Below are positions 7,972 through 16,063 of a stretch of DNA of 64,000 bases, one piece after another. Position 1 is the first letter of the stretch; each line of letters opens with the position of its first letter. Made by a program: the position numbers and the translations under genes. The stretch spans positions 549,001-613,000 of the forward strand of contig NZ_CP014517.1 in assembly GCF_001577265.1 (NCBI RefSeq), given 5' to 3'. The notes beneath the pieces were generated by a model. It was not told where the DNA came from, searched no databases, and worked only from the letters and a program-made list of their open reading frames with translations. This stretch comes from Variovorax sp. PAMC 28711. GTDB taxonomy: Bacteria; Pseudomonadota; Gammaproteobacteria; Burkholderiales; Burkholderiaceae_C.

Positions 7972-8234
7972 CCGGGCCGGACCGGTCCGAGTCACCCGCG
8001 CAGGCGCGCAATCCGCTGCATGGGCTCACACTCGAGGCCATCGTGACTGCGCTGGCCGATTACTTCGGCTGGGAAGACCTCGGGCAGCGCATTCCGGTGC
8101 GCTGCTTCACGACCGACCCGAGCGTCGCGTCCAGCCTCAAATTCTTGCGCAAGACGCCCTGGGCGCGCGAAAAGGTCGAGAGCCTCTACCTCTTCATGCT
8201 GCGCGACCAGCGGCGCAATGCCCGCGGCGAATGA
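7968..8234 (+). CDS. VF530-type small DNA-binding family protein
   Basis: The 88-residue product contains [61 protein letters not shown] in overlapping form. This is the highly conserved VF530 domain (small helical proteins related to a Vibrio protein of known structure, with DNA binding proposed). A GTG start overlapping the previous stop is the only start that fits the domain plus a short leader. No in-frame ATG precedes the domain. It probably forms a unit with the small basic protein upstream and the ferredoxin gene seven bases downstream. Confidence 0.85.
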   Translation: MTGPDRSESPAQARNPLHGLTLEAIVTALADYFGWEDLGQRIPVRCFTTDPSVASSLKFLRKTPWAREKVESLYLFMLRDQRRNARGE

Positions 8235-8241
8235 AGGGCCG

Positions 8242-8523
8242 ATGAAAGTGACGATCGCGCCGGCCGGCTTCGATTTCGAGGCCGAGCCCGACGCCACGCT
8301 GTTGCAGTCGGCCGAATCTGCCGGCATCGAACTGCCGAGCTCCTGCCGCAACGGCACTTGCCGCACCTGCCTCTGCCACATGACCGCCGGCGCGGTGCGC
8401 TACCGCATCGAGTGGCCAGGCGTCAGCTACGACGAAAAAGAAGACGGCTGGATCCTGCCGTGCGTGGCGGAGCCGCTCGGCGACGTGACGCTCGTCGTGC
8501 CGCACGCCAGGTCGGTTTTCTAG
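8242..8523 (+). CDS. 2Fe-2S plant-type ferredoxin
   Basis: The 93-residue protein has the plant-type ferredoxin cluster ligands Cys35, Cys40, Cys43 (pattern C-x4-C-x2-C in SSCRNGTCRTC) and Cys74 (LPC), plus an extra Cys45. The beta-grasp fold begins MKVTIAPAGFDFEAEPDATLL. It would carry electrons to an oxygenase or reductase that is not encoded beside it. An ATG eight codons earlier (8218), overlapping the VF530-type gene, is an alternative start. The chosen ATG begins the domain directly. Its stop overlaps the stop of the convergent MFS gene (CTAG). Confidence 0.9.
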   Translation: MKVTIAPAGFDFEAEPDATLLQSAESAGIELPSSCRNGTCRTCLCHMTAGAVRYRIEWPGVSYDEKEDGWILPCVAEPLGDVTLVVPHARSVF

Positions 8524-9761
8524 GTCATCCGGTCGCGCCGCGACAACGACGGAAAGAGCCGAAACCAGGTCAGCGCGACCAGCACCGTGCCGACCCCGCC
8601 CAGCACCACCGAACCGACCGGCCCGATCAGCGCCGCCGTCGCCCCCGACTCGAACTCGCCCAGTTGGTTGCTCGCGCCGATGAAGATCGAGTTGACCGCG
8701 CTCACCCGCCCCCGCATCGCGTCGGGCGTTTCGAGCTGCACCAGCGTCTGGCGGATCACCACGTTCACCATGTCCGCGCCGCCCGACACCGCCAGCGCGA
8801 TGAGCGACACCAGGAAGCTGCGCGAGAACCCGAACACCACCATGCACACGCCGAAGAGCGCGATCGCCAGCAGCAGCGTGCGCCCGACGTTGCGCTCGAT
8901 CGGCCGACGCGTGAGCGCGATCGACATCACCAGCGCACCGACCGCCGGAGCGCCGCGCAGCAGGCCGAGCCCCCACGGCCCGGTGTGCAGGATGTCCCGG
9001 GCATAGATCGGCAGCAGCGCCACCGCCCCGCCGAGCAGCACCGCGAACAGGTCGAGCGACACGGCACCGAGCACCGGCTTGCGCTTCCAGATGAAGTCGA
9101 CGCCCGCCAGCACCGTGGCGACGGTCACAGGCTCGCGCACCGCCGGCGTGTAGCTGTAGCGCAGCCGCGCGACCAGCATGCCACCGACCACGAAACACAG
9201 CACGCTGGCCCCGTAGACCGCACCCATGCCGAGGATGAAAAGCAGGCCGCCGAGGGCCGGCCCGCCGATGATCGCGCCTTGCATCCCGGCCGAACTGAAC
9301 GCCATGGCGCGCGGCAGCATGAGCGGCGCCACCAGCATCGGCGTGAGCGCCTGCTGCGCCGGCATCTGGAAGGCGCGCACCGCGCCCAGCACCAGCGACA
9401 TGCCGAGCAGCAGGCCGCGAGAGTCGTGCTGCGCCTGGTGCGCGACCAGAAGCCCGAGGGCGACGATGCCCTGCACCGCGAAACAGGCGGCGACGATGCG
9501 ACCCCGGTGATGCCGGTCGACGACGTGGCCCGCATAGAGCGCCAGCACCAGCGCCGGCGCGAACTGGTAGAGCCCCACGAGCCCCAGGTCCCATGCGCTG
9601 GAGGTGAGGTCGTACATGTGCCAACCGATGGCGACCAGCAACATCTGCGCTGCAGCCGTGCCGAACAGCCGCGCCACCCACAGTTGCATGAAGGGCTTGA
9701 CGCGGCGCAGATCGGAAAAACTGGACGGAGCAGGAGCAACGGAAGCGGCGTCGGCAGGCAT
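8520..9761 (-). CDS. MFS transporter, EntS/multidrug-exporter (MFS_3) type
   Basis: The 413-residue product has about 11-12 hydrophobic helices and the MFS_3 pattern: FMQLWVARLFGTAAAQMLLVAIGWHMYDLT at the start, GLVGLYQFAPALVLALYAGHVVDRHHRGRI with the MFS loop 2-3 motif (GHVVDRHHR), and GAVRAFQMPAQQALTP in the middle. This subgroup includes EntS-like siderophore exporters and drug exporters. The substrate is unknown. The ATG chosen starts MPADAAS; a longer open frame upstream overlaps the divergent pseudouridine synthase gene and is not needed. The 37-base gap to that gene must contain both promoters. Confidence 0.85.
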   Translation of the reverse strand: MPADAASVAPAPSSFSDLRRVKPFMQLWVARLFGTAAAQMLLVAIGWHMYDLTSSAWDLGLVGLYQFAPALVLALYAGHVVDRHHRGRIVAACFAVQGIVALGLLVAHQAQHDSRGLLLGMSLVLGAVRAFQMPAQQALTPMLVAPLMLPRAMAFSSAGMQGAIIGGPALGGLLFILGMGAVYGASVLCFVVGGMLVARLRYSYTPAVREPVTVATVLAGVDFIWKRKPVLGAVSLDLFAVLLGGAVALLPIYARDILHTGPWGLGLLRGAPAVGALVMSIALTRRPIERNVGRTLLLAIALFGVCMVVFGFSRSFLVSLIALAVSGGADMVNVVIRQTLVQLETPDAMRGRVSAVNSIFIGASNQLGEFESGATAALIGPVGSVVLGGVGTVLVALTWFRLFPSLSRRDRMT

Positions 9762-9798
9762 TCGGTCGAGGATAGCCGAGCCCCTAGACTGCTGCCCG

Positions 9799-10437
9799 AT
9801 GACGGTCTTGCACGCACTCCACGACGATGCGCACCTGCTGGTGTTCGATAAGCCCGCGGGCCTGCTGTGCGTGCCCGGGCGCGGCGACGACAAGCAGGAC
9901 TGCCTCAGCGCACGCGCGCAACGGCAATGGCCCGACGCGTTGATCGTGCACCGTCTCGACATGGCGACCAGCGGCCTGGTGGTGATGGCACGCAGCATCG
10001 CGGTCCAGCGGGCGCTCGGCGACGCCTTCGCGCGTCGCGAGGTCCACAAGCGCTACGAGGCCATCGTCGACGGGCGGGTGCCGTGCAACGACGCGTGGTC
10101 GGAGATCGATGCGCCACTGATGGCCGATTGGCCGAACCGTCCGCGGCAAAAGATCGACCCGGCGGGCAAGCCGAGCGTCACGCGCTGGATGGCGGTGGCG
10201 CCAAGCGCCGCGGGCGGCGCCACGCATGTGCTGCTGGAACCTGTCACGGGGCGGACGCACCAGTTGCGCGTTCACTTGCACTCCATCGGCCACGCGATCC
10301 TCGGAGATGCGCTGTACGGCGATGCACCCGTCCAAGCGCGCGCGACGAGGCTGCTGTTGCACGCCACCGCACTGGCGTTCGTGCATCCGGTCACGGGTGA
10401 GCCGATGCGCTTCGAGAGCGCTGCGCCGTTCGATTGA
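9799..10437 (+). CDS. RluA-family RNA pseudouridine synthase
   Basis: The 212-residue protein carries the RluA catalytic motif IVHRLDMATSGLVV with its aspartate near residue 55, the KPAGLLCVPG motif near residue 18 and the GRTHQLRVHLHSIGHAILGDALYG motif near residue 155. It isomerises uridine to pseudouridine in rRNA or tRNA. Length and the absence of an S4 domain fit the small RluA-type enzymes (23S rRNA U746 / tRNA U32). The exact target cannot be fixed from sequence alone. It is divergent from the MFS gene. Confidence 0.9.
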   Translation: MTVLHALHDDAHLLVFDKPAGLLCVPGRGDDKQDCLSARAQRQWPDALIVHRLDMATSGLVVMARSIAVQRALGDAFARREVHKRYEAIVDGRVPCNDAWSEIDAPLMADWPNRPRQKIDPAGKPSVTRWMAVAPSAAGGATHVLLEPVTGRTHQLRVHLHSIGHAILGDALYGDAPVQARATRLLLHATALAFVHPVTGEPMRFESAAPFD

Positions 10438-10449
10438 GGCGCGTCGGGC

Positions 10450-10890
10450 TCAGCCGCCCTTGACGACCAGCACCGGCATCGGTGCGTCCTGCAACACGCG
10501 TTGCGTCACGCTGCCGAGCAGCAGCTTTTCGATGCCCGTGCGGCCATGCGAGCCCATCACGATGAGGTCGGCACCCAGCGCGTTGGCGGTGTCGACGATG
10601 CCTTCGTGCACCACGTGCCCGTCGATCACCCGCTGGTCGCTGTGCAGGCCTTCCGCGGCCAGCGCCGTCACGCCGCGGGCGAGTGCCGCGTTGGCGCTGC
10701 TGGTCGCGGCGGCGAGGTATTCGTTCTGGCCCAGCGCGTAGTCCGCGCCCACGCCGATGAACGGGTAGTTGTCGATGACGTGAATCAGCGTGATGCGGCT
10801 GCCGAACGCGAGTGCCAGCCCGCTGGCTTTGCTGACCGCGAACATGGATGTTTCGGAGCCGTCGATCGGAACCAGGATGTGATTGAACAT
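10450..10890 (-). CDS. Universal stress protein (UspA family)
   Basis: The 146-residue single-domain protein has MFNHILVPIDGSETSMFAV at the N-terminus and the ATP-binding signature GSHGRTGIEKLLLGSVTQRV (G-2x-G-9x-G-S/T) near residues 115-135. The start is set by a near-perfect Shine-Dalgarno (AAGGAGGT) a few bases before this ATG, seven codons inside the longest open frame. It lies 25 bases after the 2OG-dioxygenase gene on the same strand, so it may be the last gene of the ergothioneine operon or have its own promoter. Role: stress survival through nucleotide binding, inferred from the family. Confidence 0.9.
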   Translation of the reverse strand: MFNHILVPIDGSETSMFAVSKASGLALAFGSRITLIHVIDNYPFIGVGADYALGQNEYLAAATSSANAALARGVTALAAEGLHSDQRVIDGHVVHEGIVDTANALGADLIVMGSHGRTGIEKLLLGSVTQRVLQDAPMPVLVVKGG

Positions 10891-10915
10891 GCGGACCTCC
10901 TTGTCATTCACAAAT

Positions 10916-11662
10916 TTACAGCGCGCCCTGAAAACCCTGAGCGCGGCACGTGACCACGAGCGTATCCCTGAAACCGGGCTGCGTGTCGTCTGCCGGCTGA
11001 ATCGGCGTCGATTCGTGGATCACGCGGGCGTCATCGAGCAAAAGCAGCGTCCAGGGCTCGGTCATGGTGAAGCGCTCGCCGCGCCGGCCGATGGCCTCGA
11101 AAACGCGCGTTTCGCCGCCCTTGACGTTGTGCCGGCCAATCAATGCCACGGCCACCAGGTCGACGCCGTCGCGGTGGGCGCCCTCGGGCGTGGGCCGGCC
11201 GATGCCGCCGGCTGTGTCGATGCGGAACTGGTGCGCCTCGACGAACCAGCGCTGCGGGCCTCGCAGGCCCGACGCCACGGCCGCCAGGCTGCGCATCAGA
11301 TGCTGCCAGGCCGGCTGGGCCACGGTGCCCGCCTCCATCGGCTCAAACCATCGCTGCATGCCGCCATGCAACGCGTTGTATTCGACCGGCTGCCAGTGCG
11401 CGCGGTGCGGCACCTGCGCGACCGCCTGGCCATCAACGGCAAAACACGCGTGCCGACGCTGCCGGTAACGGCCACCGTCTTTCAGGTACTCGTCGGGCGG
11501 GAGATGGTCCCAGTCGCCGTGCAGCGCTTCGAGCTGCGCAATCGGCGTGGCGAGCCACTCGGCCACGCCCGATGCGCTGAGCACGGCGTAGCCTTGCTCG
11601 CGCAGGAGCGGGATGGCGTGTTCGGGCGGGGTGAAAGGCGGTGAAAAAGCCGGGGCGCTCAC
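10916..11662 (-). CDS. 2OG-Fe(II) dioxygenase family protein (2OG-Fe_Oxy_2)
   Basis: The 248-residue product matches the family that contains free-amino-acid hydroxylases such as isoleucine dioxygenase (PF10014-type). It has PTPEGAHRDGVDLVAVALIGR with the metal-binding HxD (His-Arg-Asp) near residues 170-172, the GGETRVFE strand, and a distal histidine in DDARVIHESTP with a downstream Arg for 2-oxoglutarate. A GTG start overlaps the stop of the DUF427 gene (GTGA). Its place in the egtB-egtD run makes a small-molecule substrate related to histidine betaine or ergothioneine possible, but nothing in the sequence proves it. Confidence 0.85.
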   Translation of the reverse strand: MSAPAFSPPFTPPEHAIPLLREQGYAVLSASGVAEWLATPIAQLEALHGDWDHLPPDEYLKDGGRYRQRRHACFAVDGQAVAQVPHRAHWQPVEYNALHGGMQRWFEPMEAGTVAQPAWQHLMRSLAAVASGLRGPQRWFVEAHQFRIDTAGGIGRPTPEGAHRDGVDLVAVALIGRHNVKGGETRVFEAIGRRGERFTMTEPWTLLLLDDARVIHESTPIQPADDTQPGFRDTLVVTCRAQGFQGAL

Positions 11663-11940
11663 GCCTCGACCTTCACGCCCTTCCAGAAGGCGACGCGGTC
11701 CTTGATCTCCTCGGCCTCGAACTTCGGCTCGGGGTAGTACCAGGCGGCGTCCGCGTTGAGTTCGCCGTTGACCAGCAGCGAGTAATAGCTCGCCGAGCCC
11801 TTCCAGGCGCAGGTGGTCTTGTGGTTGCTGAACGTGACGTGCTCGCGCTTGAGCGAGCTCATCGGAAAGTAGTGATTGCCTTCGACGACCACGATGTCGT
11901 CGCTCTCGGCGATGGTGGCGCCGTTCCAGGTTGCTTTCAT
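11659..11940 (-). CDS. DUF427 domain protein
   Basis: The 93-residue protein is a single DUF427 beta-rich domain: MKATWNGATIAESDDIVVVEGNHYFP, then KTTCAWKGSASYYSLLVNGE and AAWYYPEPKFEAEEIKDRVAFW, all hallmarks of the family. Function is unknown. It lies 22 bases after the egtD stop and overlaps the dioxygenase gene, so it is firmly inside this operon. The ATG used starts exactly at the domain. The open frame extends upstream through egtD sequence and that part is not real. Confidence 0.9.
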   Translation of the reverse strand: MKATWNGATIAESDDIVVVEGNHYFPMSSLKREHVTFSNHKTTCAWKGSASYYSLLVNGELNADAAWYYPEPKFEAEEIKDRVAFWKGVKVEA

Positions 11941-11962
11941 ATCGGGTACTCCAGGGAGGCGT

Positions 11963-12966
11963 CTATTGTGCCGCCGGCGCGTGCAGCCAGTGCACGCTGA
12001 ACAGGCGCGCCTCGTCGGTCCACACCGGGCCCGGCCGGAAACCCGCGCGCGTGGCCAGTGTCCGAAACCCTTCGACGGTGAATTTGTGCGAGTTCTCGGT
12101 GTGGATGCTCTCGCCCTCTTCGAACGCGAAGCGCACGCCCGAGATGTGCACGACCTGGGCACGGCGGCTCACGAGATGCATCTCGATGCGCTGCAGCTGC
12201 AGGTTGTAGAACGCGTAGTGGTCGAATCCGTCCAGGTCGAAATCGGCGTCGAGTTCGAGTTTGGCACGGCGCAGCAGGTTGAGGTTGAAGGCGGCGGTCA
12301 CGCCCTGCGCGTCGTTGTAGGCCGCATGCAGCAGCGACGGCTCCTTCACGAGGTCGACACCGACCAGCATGCCGCCGCCGCGCAGCAGGCGCGCGGCGAG
12401 TTGCAGGAAAGAAAGCGCCTCCTCCGGGTGGAAATTGCCGATGGTCGAGCCGGGGAAAAAGCCCACGCGCTGGCCGACGCCCGCGCCCGTGGCCGGCAAC
12501 ACGAGCGGCATCGTGTAGTCGGCCACGATCGGCTGCACCACCATCGACGGATAGTCCGCACGCAGGCGCTCCGCAGCGCCTTCGAGGTGCTCTCCGGAAA
12601 TGTCGATCGGCAGGTAACGCTTGGGTGCCGACGCGGCATCGAACGCGTCGAACAGCAGCCGCACCTTGGTCAGCGACCCCGCGCCGAATTCGACAAGCTC
12701 GGCGTTGGGGCCGATCTGCTCGGCGATCTCGGGCGCACGCTCGGCGAGGATCTTGAGTTCAGTGCGCGTGGGTAGTACTCCGGCAGATCGCAGATGCCGT
12801 CGAACAGCGCAGAGCCCGCGGCATCGTAGAAATACTTGGGCGGCACGCTGCGCGGTGTGCGCGCGAGGCCGGCGAGCAGGTCGCGACCGAATTCGGAGGT
12901 CGCCAGACGGGGCGGCGCGGGCGGCACTTGCAGGTTGACAGCTGGATTTCTCATGTCGGGTCTCAC
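11963..12966 (-). pseudogene. egtD: egtD, histidine N-alpha-methyltransferase, with single-base frameshift
   Basis: EgtD trimethylates histidine to hercynine using S-adenosylmethionine. The N-terminal part ([26 protein letters not shown]) and the C-terminal part ([37 protein letters not shown] and on to GWRPGPVWTDEARLFSVHWL-like end) are both intact but in different frames. They join at a GGG run at 12770-12772 (CCC on the coding strand). Adding one C restores [15 protein letters not shown] and a 330-residue protein of normal length. The start is either GTG 12966, overlapping the egtB stop, or ATG 12954. An undercalled homopolymer is more likely than a dead gene, because everything else is conserved. 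Confidence 0.85.
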
Positions 12967-14213
12967 TCCACGTCGCGCGCCAGGCGCACGCCGGAAAACT
13001 GCCAGCGCGCGGCCGGCGGGAAGAAATTGCGATAGGTCGGGCGCGTGTGGTCGTCAGGCGTCGCCACACTGCCACCGCGCAGGATCAGCTGCCCCACCAT
13101 GAACTTGCCGTTGTACTCGGCGGCGATGCCGGGCAGAGGCCGGAAGCCGGGGTAAGGATCGTAGGAAGAGCGCGTCCACTGCCACACGTGGCCGGTGGTT
13201 TGCGTGATGCCGGGCGCGTGGCTCGCGGCCTCCCACTCGAACTCGGTCGGCAGGCGGGCGCCAGCCCATTCCGCATAGGCCGAGGCTTCGTAGAAGCTCA
13301 GCTGGGACACCGGCGCCTCCGGTTCCAGCGGACGCACGCCGTGCAGGCCGTACACATGCCAGCCTGCGGTCGAGCCCTGGTGCGCCAGCCGCGGATCGTC
13401 CGGTGCGAGCCAGTAAGCGGGCGCACGCCATCCGTTCGCCTTGACGGCCGCCCAGCCGTCGGAGAGCCACAGGTCGGCACGCTCATAACCGCCATCGGCG
13501 ATGAACTGGGCGTAGTCGGCGCAGCTCACCACGCGGTCGGCGATTTCGTAAGGACGCAGCAGCACTGAATGCCGCGGCGTCTCGTTGTCGAAGGCGAAGC
13601 CGTCGCCCTCGAACCCGACGTCGACGATGCCGCCCGTCTGCCGCAGCCAGCGCATCGGGGTCGCCACCGAGGCCAGGCGCAGCGCAGGGCCCGCCGGGGC
13701 GCGGTAGGCCGGCAGCAACGGGTTGCACGACAGCGCATGCAGGATGTCGGTGACGAGCAGTTCCTGGTGCTGCTGCTCGTGGTGCAGGCCGAGCGTCACG
13801 ATCGGTTCGATGGTCACCCACAGCCCGGCATCCGCGCGGTCGAACAGGGCCTGCACGGCGGCGTCGACATGCAGCCGATACGCGTGCACCTCATCGACCG
13901 ACGGGCGTGTCAGCAGCCCGCGCTGCGGTCGCGGGTGGCGCGGACCGAGCGCTTCGTAGTACGAATTGAAGAGGTAGTGAAACCGCTCGTCGAACGGACG
14001 GTAGCCACCCGCATGCATCTGCAAGAGCACCGTCTCGAAAAACCAGGTGGTGTGTGCAAGGTGCCACTTGGTCGGGCTGGCATCGGGCATCGACTGGATG
14101 CACTGGTCTTCGGCGGAGAGCGTCGCCGCCAGTGCAACGCTGTGCGCGCGAACCTCGCGAAAACGCGAGCGCAGTGCGTCGGCCGCCGGCGCCGTCGGGC
14201 GCGAAAAAGTCAT
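12963..14213 (-). CDS. egtB: Ergothioneine biosynthesis protein EgtB (sulfoxide synthase)
   Basis: The 416-residue protein has the two parts of EgtB: an N-terminal DinB-like iron-binding bundle with [12 protein letters not shown] (His51 region) and [11 protein letters not shown] (residues 143-152) supplying the three iron-binding histidines, and a C-terminal FGE-sulfatase domain with [28 protein letters not shown] and the closing [24 protein letters not shown]. It joins hercynine to a cysteine-type thiol donor with oxygen. It is the first gene of the run egtB-egtD-DUF427-dioxygenase. The ATG chosen starts MTFSRPT; upstream in-frame codons overlap the spacer shared with the NADH dehydrogenase gene. 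Confidence 0.95.
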   Translation of the reverse strand: MTFSRPTAPAADALRSRFREVRAHSVALAATLSAEDQCIQSMPDASPTKWHLAHTTWFFETVLLQMHAGGYRPFDERFHYLFNSYYEALGPRHPRPQRGLLTRPSVDEVHAYRLHVDAAVQALFDRADAGLWVTIEPIVTLGLHHEQQHQELLVTDILHALSCNPLLPAYRAPAGPALRLASVATPMRWLRQTGGIVDVGFEGDGFAFDNETPRHSVLLRPYEIADRVVSCADYAQFIADGGYERADLWLSDGWAAVKANGWRAPAYWLAPDDPRLAHQGSTAGWHVYGLHGVRPLEPEAPVSQLSFYEASAYAEWAGARLPTEFEWEAASHAPGITQTTGHVWQWTRSSYDPYPGFRPLPGIAAEYNGKFMVGQLILRGGSVATPDDHTRPTYRNFFPPAARWQFSGVRLARDVE

Positions 14214-14366
14214 GGGGTCTCCGCTCGGGCTTTTTGGAAAGTTGTTGTAGCCGAAGGTCGCTGGCGCCACGCGTAGGACAAGCCCGCGCAGCGCACCCGC
14301 CGGCGCGACCGCTCACTGTGGCACAACGCCCAGGTGCTTGCAGGGCGGCTGCGTATCATCCCCGGC

Positions 14367-15713
14367 ATGACCCTGCCCTCCCCCGCGGGCCGCCCGCACA
14401 TCGTGATCATCGGGTGTGGATTCGGTGGCCTGGAAGCCGCCCGGAAACTCGAGCGCGCCGACGTCGACGTCACGGTGATCGAGAAGACCAATCACCACCT
14501 GTTCCAGCCGCTGCTCTACCAAGTGGCGACCGCCGGACTCGCTGCGCCTTCGATCGCGGCGCCGGTGCGCCTCTTGTTTCGCAATCAGCCGAGCATCACC
14601 ACGTTGCTCGGCGAAGTGACCGCCATCCGCCCCGACACGCGCACGGTTGAACTCGCCGGCGGCACGCGCATCGGCTACGACCACCTGATCGTGGCGGCCG
14701 GCGCCACCCACAGCTATTTCGGGCACGACGAATGGGCACCGATGGCGCCGGGCCTCAAGACGCTGGCCGACGCGTTCGACATCCGGCGCCGCGTGTTGAT
14801 GTCGTTCGAAATGGCAGAAAACGCAAGGCACCCCGCGCAGCGTCGCGCGCTGCTCACCTTCTGCGTGATCGGCGCCGGGCCGACCGGCGTCGAGTTGGCC
14901 GGCACGCTGGCCGAAATCGCGCGCCACACGTTGGCCGGCGAGTTCCGCCGCATCGATCCGAGCACCGCGCAGATCTTGCTGATCGAAGGCGGTCCGCGCG
15001 TGTTGCAGGCGATGCCGGAAAGCCTCAGCCAGAAGGCGCTGCGGCAACTCGAAAAACTCGGCGTCGAGGTGCGCTTGAATGCACGGGTCACCGCCATCGA
15101 CGCGGAAGGTTTGCAGGTCGAATCAGCTCACGGTGCCGACGCAACCGCCGCGACGGGTTATCGCATCGACAGCCACTGCATCGTGTGGGCGGCGGGTGTG
15201 GCCGCATCGCCGCTGGGTCGACTGCTCGGCACCGCGACCGGCATCGCGTGTGATCGCGCCGGTCGCATTGCCGTCGAGCCGGACCTGAGTCTCGTCGGCC
15301 ATCCGGAGATCAGCGTGGTCGGCGACCTCGCCGCAGCGCAAAGCCATGCGCCCGGCAAGGAACCCCAGCCGGTGCCCGGCGTGTCACCCGCCGCCAAGCA
15401 GATGGGCCGCGCGGCGGCCGCCAACATCCTGCGCCGCATCGCCGGGCAGCCGACCCAGGCGTTCCGCTACGCCGACTACGGCAACCTCGCGACCATCGGC
15501 CGCAACGCCGCCGTCGTCGACCTCGGCACGCCCTTCGGCCCGTTGCGCTTCAGCGGCAAGTCGGCGTGGTTGTTCTGGCTTTTCGCCCACGTCTACTTCC
15601 TGATCGGCTTCCGCAACCGCTTCGTGGTGCTGATGGATTGGGCCAGCGCGTACTGGAGTTTTCGGCGAAATGCGCGGGTGGTGGCGGATGTGGCTGGGAA
15701 GGAAGAGTCCTGA
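14367..15713 (+). CDS. Type II NADH dehydrogenase (NAD(P)/FAD-dependent oxidoreductase)
   Basis: The 448-residue product has an FAD-binding Rossmann motif at the N-terminus (IVIIGCGFGGLEAARKLERADV), a second NADH-binding Rossmann motif (FCVIGAGPTGVELAGTLAEIA) near residue 170, the HHLFQPLLYQVATAGL motif of NDH-2 and an SVVGDLAAA-type FAD contact near residue 320. The C-terminal WLFWLFAHVYFLIGFRNRF amphipathic segment would attach it to the inner membrane. It oxidises NADH with quinone reduction and no proton pumping. It is divergent from egtB. Confidence 0.92.
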   Translation: MTLPSPAGRPHIVIIGCGFGGLEAARKLERADVDVTVIEKTNHHLFQPLLYQVATAGLAAPSIAAPVRLLFRNQPSITTLLGEVTAIRPDTRTVELAGGTRIGYDHLIVAAGATHSYFGHDEWAPMAPGLKTLADAFDIRRRVLMSFEMAENARHPAQRRALLTFCVIGAGPTGVELAGTLAEIARHTLAGEFRRIDPSTAQILLIEGGPRVLQAMPESLSQKALRQLEKLGVEVRLNARVTAIDAEGLQVESAHGADATAATGYRIDSHCIVWAAGVAASPLGRLLGTATGIACDRAGRIAVEPDLSLVGHPEISVVGDLAAAQSHAPGKEPQPVPGVSPAAKQMGRAAAANILRRIAGQPTQAFRYADYGNLATIGRNAAVVDLGTPFGPLRFSGKSAWLFWLFAHVYFLIGFRNRFVVLMDWASAYWSFRRNARVVADVAGKEES

Positions 15714-15725
15714 GGGTTCTTGCTT

Positions 15726-16025
15726 TCGCAGAAGACTCAACGACCCGTACAGTTTGAGATGACGCCAGCAGCGAAAGAAGCCCTTCTGGCATGGATCAAT
15801 TTGGCCGAGCTGAAGTCGGAAGACTTCCTGTTTCCCAGCCGGCTTCACGACTCTGCCCACTCGGGGACCCGGCAGTACGCCCGGATCCTGGAGCATTGGG
15901 TGGATGATTTGGGGCTGGATCGCGCCGACGATGGAACACACTCGATGCGCAGGACGACGGCCTTTGATCTGTGGGCGTACCCAGAATCTGCGCGCCGTTC
16001 AGTTGCTGCTCGTACATCGAGCTAG
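15726..16025 (+). pseudogene. Remnant of a tyrosine-recombinase (integrase) gene
   Basis: About 100 codons encode the catalytic C-terminal part of a site-specific tyrosine recombinase: QKTQRPVQFEMTPAAKEAL, DFLFPSRLHDSAHSGTRQYARIL and DGTHSMRRTTAF, which holds the conserved His-x-x-Arg box. Right after this the frame is lost: an adjacent frame reads RTQNLRAVQLLL, the expected next segment, and then homology fades before the final catalytic Tyr. There is no start signal and no N-terminal domain. It is a decayed fragment, sitting between the NADH dehydrogenase gene and the copper module, and hints that a mobile element once inserted here. Confidence 0.75.
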
Positions 16026-16063
16026 TCGGCTTGCGTCCTTCCTTGTGCGCCGCGGACGTCGGA

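Noticed and set aside
12963..12966. Programmed frameshifting as an explanation for the broken egtD
   Set aside because: There is no slippery heptamer with a downstream structure, and the same loss pattern in other genes favours sequencing error.
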